This document shows positions 50,478 through 57,593 of a stretch of DNA of 64,000 nt, in pieces; positions within the stretch are counted from its first letter, which is position 1; each line of letters starts with the position of its first letter. This DNA is from Hyphococcus aureus. GTDB taxonomy: Bacteria; Pseudomonadota; Alphaproteobacteria; Caulobacterales; Parvularculaceae. The position numbers and the translations under genes are program-made. The stretch spans positions 496,001 to 560,000 of the forward strand of contig NZ_JBHRSH010000001.1 of NCBI RefSeq assembly GCF_042643165.1, given 5' to 3'. The notes beneath the pieces are model-generated. The model was given only the letters and a program-made list of their open reading frames with translations, was not told the origin of the DNA and did no database searches.

Positions 50478-51341
50478 TCACCTCGCTACGGCGGTCGCGC
50501 AAACCGGCTGCATGCGTCGCCAGATTTCTTCGACAACATCGATCAGGGCGACGCCTTCGAGGTCGGTTGATTCTGCATAGGCCGCCCATTGGGTCGCTTT
50601 CGCCGGATCGGTCGCAAATTCGGGCGTCAGGCCGGGCGGCCGCTCCTTTGGTATTTCGGTTTTCCGCCTTTCGAAGGTCGATCGCAGCGTACTCGCTAGC
50701 TCTTCGGTGTCGATTTCGACCGCTCGCGGAACCGCCCAGAGATCGTAAACATCTTTCATGCGTCCATTCACCAGGCCGAGATCAACCACCGCCTGAAACT
50801 TCTCCGCCATTACGGTCGCCGGCGAATAAGCCCTGATTGTCGCCGGCTCAAAATCAAGAAGGGATGCGTATTCAATCTCGAACGTTGGATCGCCGAGCGC
50901 GTCGCCAAAACCCAGGTCAATTGTGATGGGGATTCGTGTTTTTCCAAGATAGGCTGTCGTCTTCAATCGCTTTCCGCCATAGACCTGATCTTCTCTGATT
51001 TCTGTTGCTGAAATTTCAGCGGTATCGAAAACCAGGCCGTCGCCAGCGTCAATGGCGAGTATTTCTGCAAACGCCGCCTTCAATTGCTCCTCATCATCGT
51101 CGCCAAAGCCCAGAAAATCGACGTCGCGGGTGAAACGTCCCGGATCGGTCGTCCACAGCGTGACCAGCATGCCGCCCTTCAGGACGAACCGGTCGCGATG
51201 GCCGGAGACGGAAAGGCGATAGATCAATCGCTCCAATCCGAACGCGACAAGAACAACGTCAAAGACGCGCTGTTCTTTCCGCGCCAAATTGAGGAGGCGC
51301 TGGCGAACGGACGCGGCGATGTTGGACGGGCCTTTAGCCAT
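50478..51341 (-). CDS. AbiEii/AbiGii-type nucleotidyltransferase toxin
   Basis: A 287-residue protein of the AbiEii family (DUF1814). The nucleotidyltransferase features are visible: FVLKGGMLV (K-G-G), FTRDVDFLGFG (the D-x-D-type metal motif), ITIDLGFGD as the third acidic strand, and PATVMAEKFQAVVDLG with the conserved K. It is the toxic half of the type IV AbiE toxin-antitoxin system linked to phage abortive infection and element maintenance. Its ATG overlaps the antitoxin stop by 8 bases. Confidence 0.92.
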   Translation of the reverse strand: MAKGPSNIAASVRQRLLNLARKEQRVFDVVLVAFGLERLIYRLSVSGHRDRFVLKGGMLVTLWTTDPGRFTRDVDFLGFGDDDEEQLKAAFAEILAIDAGDGLVFDTAEISATEIREDQVYGGKRLKTTAYLGKTRIPITIDLGFGDALGDPTFEIEYASLLDFEPATIRAYSPATVMAEKFQAVVDLGLVNGRMKDVYDLWAVPRAVEIDTEELASTLRSTFERRKTEIPKERPPGLTPEFATDPAKATQWAAYAESTDLEGVALIDVVEEIWRRMQPVCATAVAR

Positions 51342-51957
51342 TGGAGGTCAGCGCTTCCAGATAGGGGCGCATTCGTTTGCCGGCGCCGTAAGCTTCGGCG
51401 GCGCTGGCGAGCTCCGATGGCGATGCTTTGCGCGTATCGAGGGCAGACTTCAGGCTTTCGATCGCCACCGACCGATCGACCAGTTTCGGATTTCGGAAAG
51501 CGTCCGCAATCGATTTCGGGACTGTGTAAATCTTGACGGGAACGCCGCCGATTTCATATATCTCGACGCCGTTGGAATAATAAGGCTCCCTGAAGCGCAC
51601 GGTTCTCGTTTGCGGATAGGAAATGGCCGGCTCCCAATCTTTGGCGCCGATCGCGATCCAGACTTTTCTTGGAAGCTGATCGGTGAGCCCATGAAAGGCC
51701 AGCGCCGAGGTCAGACAGATGACTGCTTTCGGCGCCCGCTTTCCGACTTCGGCGAGGCTGGCGTTGAACTCGATATCGGCTCCCGCCAGCTGATAAACGC
51801 CTCGTCCGATCCTGATAATATCGCCATCGTTTACGGCGCGGGTTATGGCGGTCGCGCTGACCCCGATCTCGCGGAGATCGCGTGATCGAACGAGGGGCCG
51901 GCGGGCCATATAGGTCAGGAGCTTTTTTCTTTGGCTCTGTGCGGGCGCTTTAGACAC
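51334..51957 (-). CDS. AbiEi-type antitoxin (winged-helix domain plus C-terminal domain)
   Basis: A 207-residue protein. The N-terminal helix-turn-helix reads RRPLVRSRDLREIGVSATAI, followed by VNDGDIIRIGRGVYQLAG, the AbiEi winged-helix signature; the C-terminal domain carries LTSALAFHGLTDQLPRKVWI and VKIYTVPKSIADAFR. GTG at 51957 with GAGGA 9 bases upstream places the start exactly beside the large inverted repeat; a longer frame through the repeat is unlikely. AbiEi proteins neutralise AbiEii and bind inverted repeats in their own promoter. Confidence 0.88.
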   Translation of the reverse strand: MSKAPAQSQRKKLLTYMARRPLVRSRDLREIGVSATAITRAVNDGDIIRIGRGVYQLAGADIEFNASLAEVGKRAPKAVICLTSALAFHGLTDQLPRKVWIAIGAKDWEPAISYPQTRTVRFREPYYSNGVEIYEIGGVPVKIYTVPKSIADAFRNPKLVDRSVAIESLKSALDTRKASPSELASAAEAYGAGKRMRPYLEALTSNG

Positions 51958-52006
51958 TGTTACAAATCCTCGGACAATAATTAATTTTGTCCGAGGTTTT
52001 GTAACA
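51958..52006. promoter_or_regulatory. 20-bp inverted repeat operator of abiEi-abiEii
   Basis: The arms TGTTACAAATCCTCGGACAA (51958-51977) and TTGTCCGAGGTTTTGTAACA (51987-52006) match at 19 of 20 positions around the 9-base spacer TAATTAATT. The left arm touches the antitoxin start codon. Position and symmetry fit AbiEi autoregulation; it could also fold as a stable RNA hairpin. Confidence 0.75.
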
Positions 52007-52045
52007 CACCAAGCCCGGAATTCCAAGCAAAAACCTCCTTCCGGC

Positions 52046-52369
52046 CTATACTCCCGGGGCTGAGGAGCCCCGGCTCCACATCATGACGCCCGTTCCCTCC
52101 TCGTCATTTGCGAAAAAGGCGGCGCGGATGGGCACCGCGAAACTCGGATCGTCGAGTTTCAATGCCAAGTACTCTTTCCCTTCGTCTTTCGATTTTTCCC
52201 GCCAGCCGGCGCCGAGTTCGGCCCCGCCGGCATAGACGCGATAATCAGGGGCGCCGTCATTAGCCTTCTCCTTGTTGGGCACTATCTTCGCCTTGACGTT
52301 AATGGTCATGGTGCGGATCGTTCCGACAAAGCTGTCATCCGTCTTTGAAAAAGTTCCGATCATGGGCAT
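52046..52369 (-). CDS. DUF736 family protein
   Basis: A 107-residue protein with the DUF736 layout MIGTFSKTDDSFVGTIRTM, APDYRVYAGGAELGAGWRE, and LALKLDDPSFAVPIRAAFF. DUF736 genes are typical companions of conjugative plasmids and ICEs in Alphaproteobacteria; the molecular role is unknown. AAGGAG lies 9 bases before the first ATG; a second ATG follows two codons later. It ends the trb operon just before the AbiE operator. Confidence 0.88.
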   Translation of the reverse strand: MPMIGTFSKTDDSFVGTIRTMTINVKAKIVPNKEKANDGAPDYRVYAGGAELGAGWREKSKDEGKEYLALKLDDPSFAVPIRAAFFANDEEGTGVMMWSRGSSAPGV

Positions 52370-52372
52370 GGT

Positions 52373-52606
52373 CTATTTCTCCTTTCGCTGCTGATGAAGG
52401 TCTTTGCGCGCCCGCTTGAAGCCGGCGTCGCCGTTCAAAAATGTTTCGAGCATCTCAGGCGCGAGCTGTTCGATGGACGCGCGCTTGCCGTAAATCGCCT
52501 CATAGATTTCTGCATAATCTGTGAGCGTTGCAATCTGGTCCGGCGTCAACTGGATCGTGAGCTTCACCGGCGCGCGATCCGGAAGTTGTGCAAGTTTCAA
52601 CGCCAT
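52373..52606 (-). CDS. DUF2274 domain protein
   Basis: A 77-residue protein reading MALKLAQLPDRAPVKLTIQL at the start and IEQLAPEMLETFLNGDAGFK near the end, the pattern of DUF2274 proteins that follow trbI in alphaproteobacterial trb operons. It may be a small DNA-binding or regulatory protein; function unproven. ATG overlaps the trbI stop (ATGA). Confidence 0.85.
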   Translation of the reverse strand: MALKLAQLPDRAPVKLTIQLTPDQIATLTDYAEIYEAIYGKRASIEQLAPEMLETFLNGDAGFKRARKDLHQQRKEK

Positions 52607-53853
52607 CACAAATGATCCTTAAAGGGGCGCAATACGAGATCGCGCGTGACGATGACGCGGAGCGGCCAGCCGGGCCGCACTTTCAAGGTCGGCTGAATAT
52701 TGAGATTGCGATCAACGATGCGCTGACCGGCCTGGTTCGCCGTGTCCTGATAGGAATCGCGAATGGCGCGTGTCAGGCCGTCATCATCGTCGATCGCAAG
52801 TTCCGTCCCGACGCCCAGCAGCGACCCCAATCCGGCGGCGACGAAGACGCGGCCCCAGTGATTGTCAACCTTGTCGGACAAGCCAGCATAACCGGCGGCG
52901 TCGGCGGCCGGCATGGCGTCTATCCGAAGCGAAGCGCCGTCAGGAAACAAGACCCGGTCCCAAACGATGAGCGCGCGGTCCTGCCCGAAGGAGACCTGGC
53001 TGTCATAGCGGCCGATCAATCGCGCGCCTTGTGGGATGAGAAGATGCGCGCCGGAAACCGTGTCGTAAACGGGCTGCGTCACCTGTGCGATGATCGTTCC
53101 CGGCAGATCGGAATTAAGCCCCGTTATCAAACTCGCGGGAATAATCGTCCCGGCCATCACCTGATAGGGCGAGACGGGATCGGTGAGCCCATGGGGATTC
53201 AAAATATCGTCCGTCGCCGCATGGCCGACGAAAGCGATTTTAGAATCCTGCTTGTTCGGATCGCTGTCGCCGCCGCCTCCAAACGCTGCGCTCACTTCGC
53301 GAATGGCGGCGAAAGGATCGGCCGGATCGGGAGCCGGCGATATGTCCGACGCCTTTCCGAGCGCTTTGCCGTTCACCTTAAAGAAGACGGGCGATGCGAG
53401 ACTCTCCTGCGCAAGTTTCGCCTGCCTGATGCGTTCGGCGCGTTCGGCCTCGCTCACCGGATCGGGGCGAAAATCATCATAGGCCGTCTGATAAACATCG
53501 GGCTCGATCCCGAGATCGCGTTCCGCCGCCAGCATGGCGCCGCCGAGATCGCCGGGGATCGGCGGTCCTAGCTCGATGGCCGGTTTTGGCGCAGGCAATT
53601 GATCGTAACTTGCCGGCAGGATGCTGAGCGCGTCCGCCTTCGGCTTGTTGCGGGTGTTGTAAAGCTCGCGCGGCTCGTCGTCCCCCGAAACCTTTGGCGG
53701 ATCAAGCGCAACGGAGGCCGCGAGAAACAATAAAACCGCCCCAACACCGGCGCCGGCGATCACCACCTTGCGGTTGATCTGCGTCACCGGCTTCGGCTTT
53801 GCGCGCAGTTTCAGCGCCTCGGCTTGTTCCTCGAAGGGGATGGGTTCAGCCAT
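52606..53853 (-). CDS. trbI: Conjugal transfer protein TrbI (VirB10-like)
   Basis: A 415-residue component that spans inner and outer membranes of the type IV secretion channel. One transmembrane helix follows the cytoplasmic N-terminus (VVIAGAGVGAVLLFLAASVA), then a proline-rich periplasmic stretch and the VirB10 C-terminal domain (SPYQVMAGTIIPASLITGLN, LLIPQGARLIGRYDSQV, WGRVFVAAGLGSLLGVGTEL). Start overlaps trbG by 8 bases. Confidence 0.95.
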   Translation of the reverse strand: MAEPIPFEEQAEALKLRAKPKPVTQINRKVVIAGAGVGAVLLFLAASVALDPPKVSGDDEPRELYNTRNKPKADALSILPASYDQLPAPKPAIELGPPIPGDLGGAMLAAERDLGIEPDVYQTAYDDFRPDPVSEAERAERIRQAKLAQESLASPVFFKVNGKALGKASDISPAPDPADPFAAIREVSAAFGGGGDSDPNKQDSKIAFVGHAATDDILNPHGLTDPVSPYQVMAGTIIPASLITGLNSDLPGTIIAQVTQPVYDTVSGAHLLIPQGARLIGRYDSQVSFGQDRALIVWDRVLFPDGASLRIDAMPAADAAGYAGLSDKVDNHWGRVFVAAGLGSLLGVGTELAIDDDDGLTRAIRDSYQDTANQAGQRIVDRNLNIQPTLKVRPGWPLRVIVTRDLVLRPFKDHL

Positions 53854-54823
53854 TGCGGTCCTCGCCGGTCTTCACGATCCTGACGACGGTCTGGTTTTTC
53901 TCGCCATGACGCAGCTCGGCGCGCGAGAAGAGGCGATCGACAATGTAGTAATTGTCCTTCACCCGGTAATTGACGAGTTCAGCGCCGCCCTTGCGGCCGA
54001 CGACGAAAAGCGGCGGGGCGTCGGTAGTAGCAATCGCCGCCGGCATCTGAATGTAAACTTGGCGGCCGTCGTCGAAGACCCGAACCGGGCGCCAGTCGGG
54101 CTTGTCGCCTTCGATGCGGTAGCCGAAATTCAAATCCCCTAGCGCCAGCCCCTTCGCAATCGTGCGCTCGTCGCGCGCCAGGGCGTTTCGGTTTCGGGCG
54201 CGCAAACCGTCCAGCTCGTCCTGCGGGTACGCCCAAGACAGCGCCGCCATATAGGCGCCGTCAGTGCTGGTGAGCTCCAGATGATAGACGCGTCGGTCCG
54301 TCGCGATCATCAGATTGGTTGAAAGCTCTGGCGCAATCGGTTTCACCAGAATATGCGCGCGCTCTCCATCGGGGCCGCCCGACAATGTGTCGCCGACGAC
54401 CCAGCGCACCGTGTCGCCGGCGGAAACGGAGATCAGCGTCTCGCCCGGCTGCAAGGCGATATCCGAGACCTGTCCCGGCGCCGCATAAAGCCGGTAAAGG
54501 GCGCCCTCCGTATAGGGATAGACCTGAACGGCGTTGATATAGCCGTTAAGAGAAGGTTCGATGCGCGCTTTCTTGGCGCCTTCGGCGATTGCGTCTTCCG
54601 GTGTTGCAGGTGGCTCCTTTGATTTCTGGCTTGGCGACGGGATTGCTTTGAGCTGTCCCGGCAATGGCAGCGCTTGCGGCGTCTCGACGATCTCCACGGG
54701 AAGCGTCGTTTCATCGTCGAAGGCGGCGACGGCGGGAACGTAAGTTTCCTGCGAGGGCGACGGATAGGTTTCGCAGGCCGTCAACAACACTGCAAGACTG
54801 GCGGATATCATGATCTTGTTCAT
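53846..54823 (-). CDS. trbG: Conjugal transfer protein TrbG (VirB9-like), lipoprotein
   Basis: A 325-residue outer-membrane channel component. The N-terminus MNKIMISASLAVLLTACETY carries a lipobox (L-T-A-C). VirB9 features include the region YPYTEGALYRLYAAPGQVSD, the beta-sandwich ERTIAKGLALGDLNFGYRIE, and the final domain FVVGRKGGAELVNYRVKDNY. ATG follows CCGGAG and overlaps the trbF stop (ATGA). Confidence 0.94.
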   Translation of the reverse strand: MNKIMISASLAVLLTACETYPSPSQETYVPAVAAFDDETTLPVEIVETPQALPLPGQLKAIPSPSQKSKEPPATPEDAIAEGAKKARIEPSLNGYINAVQVYPYTEGALYRLYAAPGQVSDIALQPGETLISVSAGDTVRWVVGDTLSGGPDGERAHILVKPIAPELSTNLMIATDRRVYHLELTSTDGAYMAALSWAYPQDELDGLRARNRNALARDERTIAKGLALGDLNFGYRIEGDKPDWRPVRVFDDGRQVYIQMPAAIATTDAPPLFVVGRKGGAELVNYRVKDNYYIVDRLFSRAELRHGEKNQTVVRIVKTGEDRNG

Positions 54824-55518
54824 TTTTTTTCTCCGGTGTCGAGATCCTCGCTCCAGTTGAGGCCGTGGATGAATATGCCGAGGGGGTTTTTGCGTAAGGT
54901 CGCCGCGTCGCGCGGCGGGTCGATGACGATGGTGATCAGCGCGGTGAAGCGTTCGGTCTTGGTGAAAGCGGAGTTTTCAAATGTGCGTTCGATCCAGCGC
55001 GCCTGGAAGGTGTCGTCCGAAACGCGGACGACGCTCACGACATCGACCGTGCGAGAGCGCCGTCCGACGCTCTCGAAGGGGTCATTGTCGCGGGCGTAAT
55101 CGTTGAGCACCGCCGCGCCCTTGTCGGTCGTAAAGTCGTAGCCCGAAAGCCAGTTCTGACGCACGACGATAGGATCGACGGAAAGGCCGCGCACATTTTC
55201 AAGGAACCGCGCCAAATGATGCGCGATCTGCGCGTCGGTAGGATTGTAACGCAGCGCCGCCGGACCGACCGCCTGAACGGCGCCAAGTTCGTCGACTTCG
55301 ATCACATAAGGCGTGACGGTCGATTGCAGGGAACGCCATATAAGGCCGGCTGATGACGCAGCGGCGAGCGCAAGACACCCGAACGCCATGAAGCGCCAAT
55401 TCGCGGCTTGCACGCGCGCCGCGCCGATGCGCGCGTCCCAGATTTGTCCGGCCTTCTGAAAAGGCGTTTCCGGCTCTGGCGTTTCGCCATAGGAAGCCGA
55501 TGCGCGTTTGAAAAGCAT
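54820..55518 (-). CDS. trbF: Conjugal transfer protein TrbF (VirB8-like)
   Basis: A 232-residue inner-membrane protein with a single transmembrane helix (FMAFGCLALAAASSAGLIW) and a periplasmic NTF2-like VirB8 domain (PTDAQIAHHLARFLENVRGL, SFxxR-type end DTFQARWIERTF). ATG at 55518 overlaps the trbL stop (TAATG); a longer in-frame reading into trbL is not real. Confidence 0.93.
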   Translation of the reverse strand: MLFKRASASYGETPEPETPFQKAGQIWDARIGAARVQAANWRFMAFGCLALAAASSAGLIWRSLQSTVTPYVIEVDELGAVQAVGPAALRYNPTDAQIAHHLARFLENVRGLSVDPIVVRQNWLSGYDFTTDKGAAVLNDYARDNDPFESVGRRSRTVDVVSVVRVSDDTFQARWIERTFENSAFTKTERFTALITIVIDPPRDAATLRKNPLGIFIHGLNWSEDLDTGEKK

Positions 55519-56846
55519 TAGGAGTCCTCGCGTTCTTTGAGAGTGGGCGCCGCGCCGCCGGAGGATGCGTCTCCGCTGCGGATCGTGTGGGCGGCGAGAC
55601 CGCCGGCGTCGCGAACATTCTGGCGCGCCTCGAAGCGGCCCGCCCAATTGTCGTTTTTGGGCGCGGCGCCGGACGCGGAAAGACTCGCAATCGTTCCGCC
55701 GGAAGATTTGCCGCCGGTCGCGGAGAATGCGGCGGCGCCGCCCTTGTCATAAGCGGCGCGCAAGCCTTCGAAGGGTTTGGCTGCAAATGTCCTGACGCTG
55801 TCAGCGCCAGCGCGCGCCATGCCGCCCAGGCCGGCGGCGGCGCCGGAAACGCCTGACTTTCCGGAGGCGATCTTGCCGAGTTGGTAGCTCGCCGACGCGC
55901 CGCCCGAGAGCGATGCGCCGGCCTTGACCGCGTTCGATGCCCCACCGGCCGACGCGCGCCCGGCCGCCATGGCGCCTGCCCCGCCCATATAAGCCCCGGC
56001 GGCGAGACCGCCGACGGTTCCGACGGCGGCGCCGGCGCCGAGTTGCGGCGCGCCGGTGATGAGACCGGCGGCGATGCCGGGTCCGAAAATGCCGAGACCG
56101 AAAATCGACACCGCCGCGAGCGTCACCGACAGCGCCTGTTCCATGGTGACATCGCCGCTCGAAAAAGCGCTGGCGAGCGAGGCGAACATCGTCGAACCGA
56201 TGCCGAGGATGATGGCGAGCACCATCAGTTTGATTCCGGACGTAATGACATTGCCGAGGACGCGTTCGGCGAGGAACGTCGTCTTGTTCCAGAGGGCGAA
56301 GGGAACGAGGATGAACCCGGCGAGCGTCGTCAGCTTGAATTCGAGCACGGTGATGAAGAGCTGCACGGCGAGGATAAAGAACGACAACAGCACCACCGCC
56401 CAGGCGAAAAAGAGGATCGCGATGGTGACGAAGTTTTCGAAAAACGCGATGGGACCGGTGAGATCGCCGATCTCTTCGAGAAGCGGCTTGCCCGCGTCAA
56501 AGCCAGCATTGGCTACGAAACCGGGGCGCATCAGATCCGCCGAAGTCATGGTCGATCCGCCGGCGCGAAGCCCGAGTTCGGCAAAGCTGTCGAAGATGAC
56601 GCCGCTCAGAAACGCGAAATTGCCGATGATGAAGGCGAAGAAACCGACATAGAGCACTTTCTTGATAAGCTGCGCGACGACATTCGTGTTCTCGGCCATC
56701 GCCCAGAAGAGACCGGCGAGCGTGATGTCGATGGCGATAAGGATGGTCGTCAGAAAAGCGACGTCTGGCGACAACAGTCCGAATCCGGAGTCGATATAGG
56801 TCGAGAAGGTCTCCAGAAAGGAATCGATGACCGAGAGATCGTCCAC
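55518..56846 (-). CDS. trbL: Conjugal transfer protein TrbL (VirB6-like)
   Basis: A 442-residue polytopic inner-membrane protein. At least five hydrophobic segments are seen in the first 270 residues (for example ILIAIDITLAGLFWAM, LYVGFFAFIIGNFAFLSGVI, IAILFFAWAVVLLSFFILAV), followed by a Gly/Ala/Ser-rich cytoplasmic tail. A GTG at 56846, 6 bases after GGGAGG, is preferred over TTG at 56852. It overlaps neither neighbour by more than a few bases. Confidence 0.93.
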   Translation of the reverse strand: MDDLSVIDSFLETFSTYIDSGFGLLSPDVAFLTTILIAIDITLAGLFWAMAENTNVVAQLIKKVLYVGFFAFIIGNFAFLSGVIFDSFAELGLRAGGSTMTSADLMRPGFVANAGFDAGKPLLEEIGDLTGPIAFFENFVTIAILFFAWAVVLLSFFILAVQLFITVLEFKLTTLAGFILVPFALWNKTTFLAERVLGNVITSGIKLMVLAIILGIGSTMFASLASAFSSGDVTMEQALSVTLAAVSIFGLGIFGPGIAAGLITGAPQLGAGAAVGTVGGLAAGAYMGGAGAMAAGRASAGGASNAVKAGASLSGGASASYQLGKIASGKSGVSGAAAGLGGMARAGADSVRTFAAKPFEGLRAAYDKGGAAAFSATGGKSSGGTIASLSASGAAPKNDNWAGRFEARQNVRDAGGLAAHTIRSGDASSGGAAPTLKEREDS

Positions 56847-56848
56847 CT

Positions 56849-57583
56849 TCAACCTCCCGGCGTGTAGGCGTCATCGTCGCCAAGAAAACGGATGAGACGC
56901 GCCTTTCCCCGTTCACGTTCGGCGAGCGCGCGCGAGGCTTCGAGCGCCTCGGCGCGATATTGCGCGGCGAGCAGAGTTTGAATCTGCATCATCTGTTCGG
57001 CGGAGAGTGCGGCGATTTGATTGCCCGCCTGCAGGACCTGCAAGTTTCCGCCGGCGCCCTGGCTCTCGCCGACGAGCCCGTGGAGTTCGTCGATATCGTC
57101 GCGGATGTTCGTGACGACCTGGGCCTGCACCTGAAGCGAGTGCTTGTAGCCGGCGCGCGATTGCTTCCAGGCGTCGCGCGCTTCGGCGACAATCACCGGC
57201 GCAGCTGGCGGCGACGCGCCGTAAGTCTCGCGATAGATGGTCTCGTAGTCGGTCTCGATCTCGGAGACCTTGTAGGCGATTCCGTCCGCGACGCTGATCA
57301 GCGCATCGATGGTGAGAAGTTTTGCTTTCAAATCGTCGGCGACCGACGTGGGCAGATTGGCCAAATCCTTCGCCTGGTTCTCAAGCATCGTGACCTCATG
57401 GGCGAGCTGCTTGATCTGGTTTTCGATCTGCGTCAGCGAGCGCGCCGCCGTCAGCAGGTTCTGGGCGTGATTGGTCGGGTCATAAACGATGCCGCCGAAC
57501 CCGAATTGCGCATGCGCCGTTCCAGCGATGCTCATGACCGGCATGGCGCCCAACATGATGATGCTGATGATCGACTTCTTCAT
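56849..57583 (-). CDS. trbJ: Conjugal transfer protein TrbJ (VirB5-like)
   Basis: A 244-residue secreted, coiled-coil protein. Signal peptide MKKSIISIIMLGAMPVMSIA ends at A-H-A; the mature part begins with YDPTNHAQNLLTAARSLTQI, the P-type TrbJ signature, and continues with helices rich in Gln and Glu. Pilus-tip/adhesion role expected. ATG is preceded by an excellent TAGGAGGATAAGG. Confidence 0.93.
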   Translation of the reverse strand: MKKSIISIIMLGAMPVMSIAGTAHAQFGFGGIVYDPTNHAQNLLTAARSLTQIENQIKQLAHEVTMLENQAKDLANLPTSVADDLKAKLLTIDALISVADGIAYKVSEIETDYETIYRETYGASPPAAPVIVAEARDAWKQSRAGYKHSLQVQAQVVTNIRDDIDELHGLVGESQGAGGNLQVLQAGNQIAALSAEQMMQIQTLLAAQYRAEALEASRALAERERGKARLIRFLGDDDAYTPGG

Positions 57584-57593
57584 CCTTATCCTC

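Noticed and set aside
55881..56867. 328-codon plus-strand frame rich in Glu, Asp and Arg
   Set aside because: Antisense of trbL membrane helices; charged residues result from reading hydrophobic codons backwards.
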